Positions 47,619 to 59,960 of a stretch of 64,000 nt of DNA are shown here, in pieces. The translations under genes were made by a program, and so were the position numbers. Below the pieces are notes generated by a model. The model was not told the origin of the DNA and made no database searches. It saw only the letters and a program-made list of their open reading frames with translations. Each line of letters starts with the position of its first letter. Positions within the stretch are counted from its first letter, which is position 1. Source of the DNA: Eutrigla gurnardus (Eukaryota > Chordata > Actinopteri > Perciformes > Triglidae); contig OY741271.1 of the NCBI GenBank assembly GCA_963514095.1, forward strand, positions 4,763,976-4,827,975. The letters run 5' to 3'.

Positions 47619-48221
47619 GGCAGAAAGAAGGAGAGATGCTGACATAGTTTGTACACTTTTTTTGGAAGAAGTGTGAATTGGCCCAGACTGAACCTGTTTT
47701 TCTAGTGTTTTTATCAGACGTGTAAATACGTTAAAATATTAGTAATTATTCAGCGCAGACTCGCACTGCTCGTCAGTGTTGTCAAAAAGTTGATATCAGC
47801 AGTTTTTATGTACTAGGATCTGCATATTTCTAGAACATTTCCAGGGAATCCGTTATCACTCCCTGCTCGTCAAATACCACAGCTTGGTAGCCGACACATA
47901 GAGGCAGCCTTTAGCATCGGTAGTCCACTTCGGAGTGGTGGCAGATTCAGACAGTCAATTAAACACAGGACTTTCACCCAGGAAAGGGAAGTTTATTTTG
48001 ACATGTCCCTGATGTCCAAAACTGATGCTATAGGGTTTGTAGATTATCATGGTTGGAAGCAAAGGGCCACTGACCAAGCTTCAATATTTGACAAGTTATG
48101 AATGAGTGTTGTTTCAAACACTCTGTAAGGACAGTTGTACAAAACATTCAATATCTTCACTTTGCATCTCAAACTAAGAAGTATCTAAAAATAATGACTT
48201 TATGTTTCAAAATGACTTATT
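46656..48221. other. Intergenic; GT and G-run
   Basis: Pyrimidine-rich text at 46850-46900, a GT tract ending in a G19 run (47577-47620), and no recognised gene. Confidence 0.5.
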
Positions 48222-49425
48222 GGGCCCTAGTTTCGTAGAACAGGCATAGTCAGTGCACCTGCCCCACGCCGACGGGGTGTGTCCGCCTGGACTTTGCAAG
48301 TTTCGTGCACCGCGCAGGCTCACGCAGGCTCGCGCAGGCACGCCTCCCGTCACGCCTCCCGTCACGCCTCCCGTCACTCCCACCCGCGCAAGTGGGAAAG
48401 AGGGAGGAGAAGAAGGCGTGAGTGGGAGACGAGGAGGAGACGAGGCGTGGACTGGGATTAACACAGCCGATTCAGATCTTCACCAATCAAATGAGCTCCT
48501 CTCCTCTCCTTTAATGCGTTAGGGGAGGTTCAGTGCAAGTTCCGTCACTTGACAACCCGATGACAGAAGCAACGCCGCTCCAACCACGCGCATCACGCGC
48601 TGTGTGTGCGTATAGTCATAATAATTATAATGCCGATATTATATCACTATAGAAATTTTAGGCACCTTTTAGGCATGTCTATCACAAAGCAGGGTCAGAG
48701 CGCACAGCAGTAGACATAATAGCAAGCCGGCCGGGCCATTCATCATCATCATCACCGTCTTCATCATCTGCGCTCCACAGCTGCACCGGATTCCCCGTCC
48801 AACACCAGAACGGCGGGACACCGGGACCTCGCGTGCCGCTCAGACCAGCTGCAGCCCCAACTCCTGTTCCAGCTCGCGGCAAAGTTGCACGTTTCCACGG
48901 ACACAACAGGCTGCCGAGGCGCGAGACCAGGCACGAGCTGCTGTATTTTCAGGCATAGATGCATTTTATTAGCAGTGGATAGATATGAAAAACAGGAGAG
49001 AGAGAGGGAGATGTTTTGGTCCGAGAGTTTCCGTTACGCGTACCATCCGCCTTTGATCTGACATCAGATGTGACGGGACAATCTATATAGATATAAATTC
49101 ACGTGTTGATTCAATTAGTTGCATTAAATAGTGTTTGTTGTGATTATTTATTGCATTTAAATGTGCCTGGAACTGTGGAAACCTGCCTGTGAGGTCTCGC
49201 AATCTCGGCGAGGCTTTTTGCCACGAAACTTCCGCTACGCCAAGCTGAATCTGTGACGCCTCCCCCTGCTGCGCCGCCACACCCATCTTGGCACAGGCGA
49301 TCCACCAAACTGCCAAACTGACCGTGCGCAAGGCTGCGGCTGGTCGAAACTTGCATTACGCCGGCTCCGCCTGCCCTGCGCCACCTGCCCTGCGCCACCT
49401 GCGCTGCGCCACGAAACTAGGGCCC
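48222..49425. mobile_element. GGGCCC-ended DNA transposon C, copy 1 (1204 bp)
   Basis: Ends are inverted repeats, GGGCCCTAGTTTCGT against its complement. The body is CpG- and GC-rich. It shares long blocks with copy 2 at 56722-57694 in the same orientation, but keeps an extra 300 or so bases at about 48650-48970 that copy 2 lacks. A 12-base unit (CACGCCTCCCGT) is tandemly triplicated at 48339-48374. The extra segment is open on the minus strand without a recognisable transposase. The flanks ATT/AAT do not give a clear duplication. Probably Harbinger-type. Confidence 0.6.
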
Positions 49426-51370
49426 AATATCTCAAATAATGAGGCATTCTTAATATTATGACTTAATATCGCAAAATGATTTTATTATGTTTCTCATTTG
49501 AATGACTTACAGGATCTTTTTTTGTTATGTTGGGTTCCTCCAGTTGTGGTAAACCAGCCGATGTGTGTCTTTCCAGATCCAGTGAATCCATCTTGGTGAA
49601 ATTTACCGAGCACTTCAGAGTGATGTTATGAACCCAGACAGGACGGTGTTTGTTTTACCTGCATATCTGGAACTTGGCCATGATGGTGTATAGGGATTGG
49701 TGTTGGTGGTGAGTAAGGTGAGGCGAAAGTTTGCTTTGCATTTGGTGTGAAAACAGCATAATTCCTATCTACGACAGGACTGTTGTTAACCCCTTGTGTC
49801 AACTTTAAATCAAGTTTTAAATGTCAAATAGACATAGCTCATCAGTAGAGATCATAAAGAGGAGCACTGGACAGGAAACAGCGAGCGATGCGAGATACAA
49901 CAATTATGAAAAGAAAAGAAACAGGTGAAATAAAATGAAATGGGAGCAAAGGACAAAAGGAGAGGAGAAGAGTGAGCAGGAGACCAGGGAGCGAATCCCC
50001 CTTTCCTTCGGGGAGGTGCAGGGCTCTTCTAATCAATCCATGGATGCATTGTAAAATCAATGCTCTGTATAATTAGGGCAATCCAAGGGTAAAAAAACAC
50101 CCTGCTCTGCATTTTGCCTCCGTCTGCACTCAGCCCTTTCTCCTGTAATAATGCCTCCACCGTAAACGGCTTCAGGTCACAGTTACATTATTCCAAATTG
50201 GTTGGAATAATTGAAAAACCTCTAGGTCCTTGCTATATGACTTGTCACAAAGTGCAATAGCCTCAAAGGTAACAATGTGCCATGATAAACTTTAGCTAGG
50301 CTTATTCATATAAACAACATGATGGCATTTTCTAATAGTTTTTAGCCCCGCTCCGCCTCAGCCGTGCCACGATCAATACGTTCTCCTGAACCTGCTCATC
50401 TTTTCTTTTTTCTTCCCCCTACTGACTCCTGAGGACCTCCACCTGAAGTCCCACACATGCATTCCCACGTACATGGAGTCCTTATCCTTTGACTTTTGGA
50501 AAGTTCATACACCATTCTCCTTTTGTCATATCACTATTGAAACACTCATGGCAGGACAAACTTCCAGGCTGATTGATATGTGTGTATGTTCATGTCCAGG
50601 TTCATGACCCCAAAAATAGATCAGGATACATATTTTTGCCCAAAGTAATTTCTTTGCCTCCACGCTGTGACAGCTGTGGATGGTGTCCATCTGCACCTCC
50701 AGTCCATTCTTGTGAATGTGATATCTTAGGAACGCCTTTGACGGAATATTGTCAAATTTGACACAAACATCCACGTGGACTAAAGGATGAAGTGCAAAAA
50801 ACAGGTTTTAAGGTAAGAATTCATGTTATTTACAACTAATTCATGGAAATGTCTAAAGAGGTGACATTTTGGATGGCCATGGATGTAAACTGCAGCATGA
50901 CTGGTTGGTAGAGGCAGATGAAAGTCTAGTTATACAGTATGGTTACTTATATGAAGATCCACCACAGAATTACTGAAGTTGTGTCTGATAGTTTAATGTT
51001 AATAGTTGCGCCTTTAGTCAAGGTAGCTTACTAAGGCGTAGTAATAACCACCAATCAGCTCATTCTTTTTTTATCATATTTTTGGCCATTTGCCAAGGGG
51101 AGAAAGAGGGAGAGAGAGGGAATTACGTGCAGCAAAGGGCCACAGGTCAGACTCAAACCCTGGGCTGTTGCAGTAAGGATTCAGCATAGTATAGAAGCGC
51201 CCCCTAATCAGCTCATGGGATTTGATGGAAGTTTCTGCCAAATTGGAAGAAATCCCCTCCACGTGTTCCTGAGTTATTGCGTTCATGAAAATATAGACAG
51301 ACCCAGACCCCCCCAAAAAAGCCAGATAATAACAGATCCGTGGGTTTGAATCCTTATTGGATGCCAAAAG
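49426..51370. other. Intergenic with common fish repeat fragments
   Basis: No gene. At 50640-50870 and 51200-51310 there is text of a type frequent in teleosts (GACAAATTTGACACAAACATCCACGTGG-like and TTCCTGAGTTATTGCGTTCATG). Its family is not named here. Confidence 0.4.
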
Positions 51371-51624
51371 AGATTGTATATAAGAAGTGGATGCAGTCAT
51401 CGTGACCTGTTGATTTGTGGACTACGGTTTTGAGTTCGGCATTTTGGCCATCACCATCCTGGATTTTAGCAATAAATGGAAGTGACCATATTTGGCCTTC
51501 ACAGTTAAGTGTTAAACTAATCTTATTCACTAATTGTATTGGTAGCATGGTAGCGAGGCTGGCCGTGGTAGCAACCTGACAATCACAAGGTAGCCCCACC
51601 CTAAAGCATAACCTGCTTGATGAA
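51371..51624 (+). repeat. Interspersed repeat A, 5' half with deletions
   Basis: GATTGTATATAAGAAGTGGATG start, CATTTTGGCCATCACCAT, GGAAGTGACCATATTTGG and the ACCCTAAAGCAT box in order; the GATCTGATGAAC section is missing. Confidence 0.65.
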
Positions 51625-52069
51625 TGAGGTGGCTTTCTTCTGATCCTACCTTGACCTGTCCAGAGAGCTATAGTACACATTGTGTGCAGAGCAAAAAGGA
51701 AAAGGAGATACCGAATAACTAAAAATAAAAGCGTACTGGAGCAGGAAGCGCACTAAATACCAGACATATTTGCACAGTTGGACAGCAGTCAAAATTGTAA
51801 AATGATGGACAGAATTAAATGCTCAAGGCTCAATCTATTACAAATTTGTACTTGCTAACCTTAGCTATTCGCTTTTGGAAGTTATCTGCCTGACTTGATG
51901 CAGTTTATTAACCAATTAGCTAGCTAACTAATGTTAAAGCATCTGTTTGCCATGGGAGAATAAGGGTCATGCAGTCATTATCTTCACCAGTTGTTTTAGT
52001 GTTTGACCAGCAGCTGCTAACTTACTCCAATTATAGATCAAAATTAGGGTTCATAGTGAGTCTGTTATC

Positions 52070-53655
52070 TAAGAAAGCCTTGGGCTTTGGCCGTATCAAA
52101 CAGTGACTCACCTTTCTGCTATTCCCTTCAATTATTTATGGGCAAGATGCGTAAGGTGTTCGACCATCCCCTACGAGCAAAAGAAGCAAGTAAACGGCTC
52201 CTTTCCTCATTCCAGGGCTATTCAACATACTCTGTAGATTCTTGCAACCGAGAGTGGGTGGGAGGGGGAAGCCTTACACAGGATTTTTCTTTGTGGGTTG
52301 AGTGAGGAGTGAAAGGACAAGTTAGCCACCTGGGACAAAAACCTCCTCGTTAGAAGAGTTAATTTCCCTGGCCATTTGGTTAGATAACCGCCTCCGTGAG
52401 AGGCATAGGGAGACATTAGACAGGCGGAATGTCCCTTTTTTTACCTCTCTCAGCCCATGTTACTATGACAGCCTGTGCCACTTGCACCTCCTCTGTCAGC
52501 ATCCTCCACTGTTCCTCCTTCAACAGCCCCATCTTCTCCCAGCACAGAGGACCCCATGCAGCTGGGGTGGATGAGATTGGCCCCTGTAGAACGACAACGG
52601 CATCTCCATCAGAGGCTCTGTATTGACTGTGGCCAGACTCTAATTTTCTTTCCCAGTCAAACCTACCCTCTGAGTCCCTACCTGAACCCAAGAAGGTGTT
52701 TGCCCTCTACGACAAGCCACTCGTTGAGTGTGTGACGTAGACTATGAGGTTGAGGTATGAGGCTCAGAGGCTCAAATTTACCAGCTCTACCTCCTCAAAG
52801 CATGGAGAGAGGTGTTACCTGTCTCTCTGGTGAGTACAGTGATGGATAGGGATGATTTGCTTCATGAGGTGCCAAAATCCACCAATCCTGTGATATTTTA
52901 CAGTTTGATGCTTACCTAGTGCCCCGGATCGATGAGTTCCTGGATCAATTAGGCACGTCTCGTTTTTTTTACGACACTGGATTTAACCAAGGGCTACTGG
53001 CAGATTCCCTTGTCTCCAGAGTCTAAGGAAAAAAACGGCCTTCTCCACTCCGTAGGGTTTACACCAATTTGTTACAATTACGTTCTGGTTGTTCGGTGCC
53101 CCAGCCATCTTTCAAAGCCTCATAGACCGGGTGCTGCATCTGGATGATGTCATCATTCACAGCGACAGCTGGGGGGAGCATATGCAGCGGGTAGCCGTGG
53201 TCCTTGAGTCACTGAGGCAGACGGGGCTGAAGGCCAACCCGAAGAAGTGTGCGGTTAAATGAAGGGAGGTATGGTATCTGGGGTACTACTTGGGTGGTTG
53301 GCAGGTACTGTCTCAGGTTGATAAGACCGCTGTGATTGAAGCCTGCCTGAGGTTCAAGACCAAAAAGGAGGTGAGGCAGTTTTTGGGACTGGCTGGGTAT
53401 TATCGGCGATTCATTCCGAAGTTTGCAGACCTGACCAGTCCCCTGACTAACCTACCCCAGAAAGGTGCCTCAGATCCGGTCCAGTGGACGAAGTAGTGCC
53501 AGCTGGCGTTTGAGAGGGTGAAACAAACCCTCCACACACCTAACGCTATCCCTCTCCTTTTTATCTTGCAGACGGATGCATCAAACAGAGGACTGGGGGC
53601 CATTTAGTCCCAGCAGTTACATGGTGTCGATTGCCCGGTGTTATACAGCAGTTGG
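52070..53655 (+). pseudogene. Ty3/gypsy retrotransposon relic: gag, RT and start of RNase H
   Basis: Three plus-strand segments are in the right order. A gag capsid-like part spans 52080-52430 (FMGKMRKVFDHP, then AIRLDNRLRERH). A nucleocapsid part follows at 52545-52640 (MQLGWMRLAPVERQR and CIDCGQ, the start of a CCHC knuckle). RT runs from 52915 onward, with the catalytic LDDVIIHS at about 53140 and QFLGLAGYYRRFIPKFADL at about 53370. An RNase H start (LQTDASNRG) lies at about 53570. There are frameshifts before 53140 and in-frame stops after CAVK, after QWTK and within the RNase H start. No LTRs, primer site, protease or integrase were found. The copy is dead and truncated at both ends. Confidence 0.85.
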
Positions 53656-55494
53656 AAGTGAATGGATCTTGAACGGGAGGGAGAATGCACTGTAGCACTT
53701 CCTGCAGTATAGGTAGCCTGTTTGGGACCCTGTAACCCCAGTCAGATGGGCCGTCAAGTGGGCCGTCCACAATTTTTTTTTTAAATAGATGGGTTCTGGC
53801 TGCAATAGACATAGGAAAACGGTCGCAACCGATGTTCTTGTTCCCCCCAATTTTTTCCCCCAACATTGCTGTGGACCTGAAGTTGATTTTAATGATTTGA
53901 TTTTATTGCATCCTCAGCAACCGTTTCCTGACTGACTCGCTCTGCCCCTGTCCGCGATGACAATCTGTACTTCAAATGGCACAATTTTGCTCTACGCTTT
54001 TCATTTAGAATGAAGGGATTTGGGCCCATGTGCACATAAAGCCTTTTTTTTTTCACTGGACTTGAATTATCCAAGGATAAAGGATTTTTATTATTTTCCT
54101 TAACCTGGCGCAGAAAGAAGAACAATCCAAATCCCTGTGCACTTACAATAAGTGGATTCAACCTCCAAGAGCTTGATGACAGAAATTGCAAGTCGCTAAA
54201 TGAATGTAAGGTAATGCAATGTCAAAAAGATTTAGGACAGAATGCCTGTGATGACTATTAAGTAAGGGATAATGTACAGTGAGCCTTCAGTGTGATTCCT
54301 GCTTTTCATTTCACAATAATGACCTGCTCTCTGTACATGATCCCACTTATTACACAGCTACTTACTAAAGAGGTCAATAATTGGATATAAAATATTGATT
54401 TGAAAATTATTTGAACACTTCCACCAAATAAACAGTCCTCCCACTGTGTACAGAGATTAGAACTGTGTTCATAGTAACAGTCTGTTGTTCATAGCAGCTA
54501 TAAAGAAGTATCAGGCTTTAGAATGCTGTAAATCACCAATCAGAATCAAGTGTAATAACATGGGACTAAACAATTTTGGTATTGATTCAGCCTGCTCGGG
54601 ATACGTTGAATGTCAATATTTCTGGACCAAATTTTTTTCCAGAAATATGTTTCACATCAAGCTTGCAGAAAGAAGGCCACATGGTTAACATTGTAAAACG
54701 ATTACGAAAATGACTTCAGCAAAAAAAAAAAAAAACCTGGTGTAGGTCTGTGTTCAAATAATAACAGCAAATAACATAGCTAGTGTAAATAAATAACAGC
54801 CACCATTAGTGTACTTTCTTACATAATGTAAGAAGCATTAGGCCTACAACGTAACAGTGTGAAGTGAACATCTACTTCTGGTTTCAGATGAACAGCTAGT
54901 TTCATTTGCCACAGAAAGAGAGAAACACTGATTGTAATGCTACACTCATTTTAGAAATGATTGGGGCAGTTTCCCACCTGCACATGCTTTCATTTTTTCA
55001 TATTAGGCCTATTTCATTTCCAGGCTGGAGGCACTTCAGTTTTAACTCTGGGGTTTAGTTACTCTTCAGTGTAAGTAAAACCATCACGGTTTCTTCCTTT
55101 ATGTTTTCATTTTAAATGTTCATTCAGCTTGTCTCAAGGGTTAAAACTGGTCGGATCATATGAATACATATACTCTCTCCTGTTGCTTCCATCCACTGTG
55201 GTGGATCACTGTGTGTTCCCACTGATGTCATCATGTGATGAATGGAATAACAGGCCCAGTATCACTCTTTGTCCCAATAATAGTAGTTTAACACCGTTTC
55301 CTGGTTCCACAACAGCAAGCGCCACTGAGCCAAACAGTGTTAGTGCTGACAGTGGAGTGATGTCTTTCTCATTGAATACCTATGAAGTCCTCTAGATGTC
55401 CATTAATGATAGATTCCATACATAATAAAAACAGGGCCGACCCACCACTAATCCATAATGGATTGCCAGGCAGGACCTGAAACTGATCCAAAAG

Positions 55495-55569
<75 letters not shown>

Positions 55570-56199
55570 TACACCAGAACATTTGCAGAGACATGCACAT
55601 AAAAACAAAGTCCTCACTCATCCCACTGTGTTTAATCTCTCTAAGTGTTTTTCCACTCTTCCTTCCTCCCCATCTTCCTTATTCCCCCTCTGAGCCACAC
55701 CTCACCCTTTTAGATGTTACCACTCATACGGCCATCAGCTCCTCCCTCAAACGGAGACACCGACACTCACTTCTCTGTAATGCCTCCATCATAAATCCCT
55801 CCCTTTATTGCTGATGCTGGAGTCTGGGTTAAAAGATATGGCAGTACAGCACACCAAATCACTTATTAGATTGGATTGGTGCTTCATTAGAAAACAAATA
55901 AACCAAGCCTTCACCCCTGTATTTATACCTGAGCCTGTGTTCGCTATGGTCTCTGCTCTCCTTGTGTTCCGTAAACTGATTCTCGCATGTGACCTGTATT
56001 TAACCACTGAGTCGCGATGAGTTGGCTAAGTCATTTTAGATCAGTTTAATGAAGAGTCGTTGTGTGCACATGTCACACAATAGTGTGAGGATCTTTTTCC
56101 TAAAAAATACCAACAAAGGATCACCACTGTTAGAACAGCATTATTTCAGTTTAAATTATTTATTAAAATGATTTAAAACAGCAATTAAAACCGTTTAAA
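53656..56199. other. Intergenic, no gene recognised
   Basis: An A-run at 54720-54735 and a TC tract followed by AC (55499-55570). The open frames here show no domain. Confidence 0.5.
55499..55570. repeat. Compound (TC)n(AC)n microsatellite
   Basis: About 26 TC units followed directly by about 10 AC units. Confidence 0.95.
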
Positions 56200-56682
56200 T
56201 AACTAAAAGGGATTAAAATGCAATGCTAAAACACTGTCCTGCAATGAAGTCTGTAAAACAATGGGGATAGGAAGTACTCCAGTCTTTGGTGGGGAAAAGG
56301 GCACACGGAGACTCCGGCGGCCATCGATTTCTCCGTCACGGCCCTGGTACTCCTTCTGGCGGTGCTCCTCCGCCGCCGCTAAAAGACAGGAAGACAAGCG
56401 CGCTGACGTCAATGATAGACACTACCGGCACTGGCACACGCATACTTCTCAGGGCAGTTTGATTCTCCTTCCTTCACTTAGCTGTTTGGAGGCGTTGAAC
56501 CAAACTCGGTTGAATCGGTGTGACCGTGGCCTTTTTGCGCTGCAAAACACTTTTTCTGCCTCCCGGATCTCGTTCCGCCCACACTCGATGCCGGTCTGTT
56601 TTTTTTCTCTTCATTCCTCGGCCCCTGTGTCCCCGGGTCGGTCTCATTTCCCCCTTGTTTTTTTGCAACAAGGGGGAAACTT
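56200..56682. other. GC-rich, ORF-like DNA before a transposon end
   Basis: On the minus strand TCTTTTAG is followed by an open stretch reading AAAEEHRQKEYQGRDGEIDG, which looks protein-like but is unidentified. A perfect 13-bp hairpin (arms 56647-56659 and 56667-56679) lies at the right edge. The block abuts the relic end of transposon C, so it may be interior sequence of an older, longer member of that family. Confidence 0.25.
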
Positions 56683-56716
56683 GCATTACGCCTGCGCTGC
56701 GCCACGAAACTAGGGC
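56677..56716. mobile_element. Relic right end of transposon C
   Basis: GAAACTTGCATTACGCC, then CGCTGCGCCACGAAACTAGGGC, matches the right terminus of both full copies but ends in GGGCAC instead of GGGCCC. Six bases later a new copy begins in the same orientation. Confidence 0.6.
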
Positions 56717-56721
56717 ACCAT

Positions 56722-57694
56722 GGGCCCTAGTTTCGTAGACTAGGCATAGTCAGCGCGCAGCGCACGTGCGCCACACCGACGGGGTGTGTCCGCCTGGACT
56801 TTGCAAGTTTCGTGCACCGCGCAGGCTCGCGGGCTCGCGCAGGCACACCTCCCGTCACTCCCACCCACGCAAGTGGGAAAGAGGGAGGAGAAGAAGGTGT
56901 GAGTGGGAGACGAGGAAGAGACGAGGCGTGGACTGGGATTAATACAGCCGATTCAGATCTTCACCAATCAAATGAGCTCCTCTCCTCTCCTTTAATGCGT
57001 TAGGGGAGGTTCAGTGCAAGATCCGTCACTTGACAACCCAATGACAGAAGCAGCGCCGCCGCTCCCACCACGCGCAACACGCGCTGTGCGTGCGTATCAT
57101 AATAATAACAATGCCGATATTATAAAACACAGGAGAGAGAGAGGGAGATGTTTTGGTCCGAGAGGCTGAGTTTCCGTTACGCGTGCCATCCGCCTTTGAT
57201 CTGACGTCAGATGTGACGGGACAATCTATATAGATATAAATTCACGTGTTGATTAAATTAGTTGCATTAAATAATGTTTGTTGTGATTATTTATTGCATT
57301 TAAATGTGCCTGGAACTGTGGAAACCTACCTGTGAGGTCTCGGTGACGTGTGCGCACTGCGCGCCGGTCAGCCAAACTGCCACTCCGCCAGCTGTGATTC
57401 GCCTTGAATGAATGGACTTTATTTGCGCCTTGCGCCGAGAGTAGACCAGGTTGGAGCTGGCGGGCTTTCAGCGCAGTCTCGGCAAGGCTTTTTGCCACGA
57501 AACGTCCGCTACGCCAAGCTGAATCTGTGACGCTTCCCCCTGCTGCGCCGCCACACCCATTTTGGCGCAGGCGATCCACCAAACTGCCAAACTGACCATG
57601 CGCAAGGCTGCGCGGGTCGAAACTTGCATTACGCCGGCTCCGCCACCCTGTGCCGCCCTGCGCCACCCTGCGCTGCGCCACGAAACTAGGGCCC
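56722..57694. mobile_element. GGGCCC-ended DNA transposon C, copy 2 (973 bp)
   Basis: Same ends and orientation as 48222-49425. It is flanked by CAT on both sides (56719-56721, 57695-57697), a possible 3-bp duplication consistent with PIF/Harbinger. It lacks the central segment of copy 1 but carries a 120-base segment near 57345-57475 that copy 1 lacks, so each has lost different parts of a longer ancestor. No transposase frame seen. Confidence 0.65.
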
Positions 57695-57697
57695 CAT

Positions 57698-58580
57698 ATG
57701 TGTAATTCCTGGCACAATTCTAATGGGATCACGGAAATGATGTCTCTCACCATTGACTACTGTACATATTTCTTGTAAATAATTATTTCTGAAAAAAGCT
57801 CTCATGGTGGTCAACCTGAAGGAGCGGGACTAAGCCTCTCTATTGTAACATTTTGTCCCTTTCTTCACAAGAAGCAACTGGATTTAAAGGAAATGTCTAC
57901 ACTTTTAGAATCATGGCATGAGACTAAGATTTACTATTGTGATGACAGTGACCATATCTGCAAGTAGAAAATATATAAGTTATTACATTTTAACCTGGTC
58001 CATGTCGGCCCCTCCCCACATTGATATTCCACTCAACCACCAAGAAATCCCTTCCTCAGGCCTTCTCTCTCCCTGGGGAGGTGGGGCAGGAATATGCCAC
58101 ATTAGGAAGGATAATGGGGATGGATGGATCATTGCAAAGACAAGTATGGTGGGACCGAAGGGTGTATGTGGAAAATGGGTATGTTGTCAAAAAAAGGACT
58201 TGTGAATACCTGACTACCCGCTACCCTACCTGAGCCCTGCTACATGTCTGCAGCCAGTGGGGAACAAGGCATCTATCATGAACATGGAAACCTGACATGA
58301 CAGCATTCAACCAGCTTTGCTGTGTACAGTTTCAAAATACAAATAGCTCAGGCTCAGGACAGCCAGGGTGGATATCTTGTCCTTTTGACATGACATATTA
58401 TATCAGGTGCATGTTCTTTCACACCTCTTTTTTGGAGGTTATTGCAGCTTTTCTTCATCAATTTTTTTTTACTTATTCATTGATTTTCACACATGATTCC
58501 TACAAACATCATATTATAATTTCTTCTCCATTTAAATGTATTTTCCCAATGTTCTTCAATATTTATATGAGAAACACATT
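57698..58580. other. Intergenic, nothing recognised
   Basis: No gene or repeat end recognised. Confidence 0.5.
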
Positions 58581-58581
58581 A

Positions 58582-59637
58582 CAGTTTTTCCCGATCGTTT
58601 ACACACATTTTCTGAATGCATGCCTCATACTCTCAGAACTCTACACACAAATCAAAAAAACACACACACAATGGGCAAAACCCCTCAATTCTCCTGCGAA
58701 ATGAAACTTTACATTCAAAACAATGTTATTTCTTCTCAAAATGGTATTTTGTTGTCAAATGACACACACAAACCATCATATGAATAGACATTTATAAGAA
58801 CCAGTTGAACACTGATGTGCTCAATGTAAAACACGATGAACACTTCTTCTCCATTTACCATAATGACTTAGGCCTTTTTTTGTTCAGTGTTACACTCACT
58901 ACAGACAGTACATACATAAATGTGTTGTAAAATATTTTAGAATATTGTTTTTATATATTTTATTTTTCCCACAAGAATACTGTAATGTACACAGTGTTCA
59001 TCCAAACCAACACAAAGTTGCATATACAGTGGTCTACATACAAAACCAGAAGAAATTACTGTATACAGTTACAAAAAAACAACAACTATCCCGCATCCTC
59101 TCTTGTGTTTCGGTCTGGCCACAGCACCTCATCCACATCACAGGCAATGCAAGCGAAGGCCAAGCAGCGGGGGAAATATCGCCTAGCATGGCAAATCCAT
59201 GCTAGGCTCCTCCTCGTACTCTCACTCCTCTGGCTCTGCCTCAGTTGCCAATGTTGGCATCCATTGCTCCAAAACAGAAGAGCTCACCTGTTGCACTTTT
59301 ATGCTAATGCTCTGATTGCAAATTGTAAAACTGTGTTGCAGGTGTTTGCCCATGTGATGAGTCAGTGTGCGTAGTAGGGAAATTAACTTTAGAATTTTGA
59401 ATGGCAGTGTGTTCCTTGTGAAAACAAGAGATTTTCTTCATGAAAATTGTGCCAAATGCAGAGAATTGTGTGTAGTGTTTTGAAAAAAGTGTGTTTTAAA
59501 ACTGCAAATTGAGTGTAAAGCAGGAATTGTGCTTGCAGTTTAGCAGAGTTAGTTGAGGGTGTTGGTGCATGAGTTACATGTTGTGGTCATTGTGTCTCAA
59601 GTACCAGTATTTGTGTGCAAACAATTGAGAAAAACTG
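58582..59637 (-). mobile_element. Tc1/mariner-like transposon derivative (1056 bp)
   Basis: TA flanks both ends (58580-58581, 59638-59639). Terminal inverted repeats read CAGTTTTTCCCGATCGTTTACACAC on the left, written here in two overlapping parts as CAGTTTTTCCCGATCG and GTTTACACAC, with the right end the complement of CAGTTTTTCTCAATTGTTTG. A minus-strand relic at about 59090-59165 reads AFACIACDVDEVLWPDRNTR. It contains the DVDEVLWPD text seen at the transposase C-terminus in fish mariner-type elements. The rest of the transposase is missing or scrambled. Confidence 0.65.
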
Positions 59638-59814
59638 TAAAGCCCACATTTCCTGCTGGTGAACATTGGTGTGTGTTCGCCTGCTGCAGAAAGGCCTCGG
59701 TGCCAGTAGAGGGAGACTGATCACATTGACAGAAGTATCTGAGTACAACACAGAGCTCCTTCTCCGACCAACAGAGGAAGAACTGGTCCAAGTGGTTCTG
59801 ACTTTAAAATGATT

Positions 59815-59851
59815 GTGTGTGTGTCTGTGTGAGAGAGAGAGACAGAGAGAG

Positions 59852-59909
<58 letters not shown>

Positions 59910-59913
59910 GAAT

Positions 59914-59956
<43 letters not shown>
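59815..59956. repeat. Compound GT/GA microsatellite
   Basis: Alternating GT and GA blocks; the Ser/Leu and Thr/His frames across it are artefacts. Confidence 0.95.
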
Positions 59957-59960
<4 letters not shown>

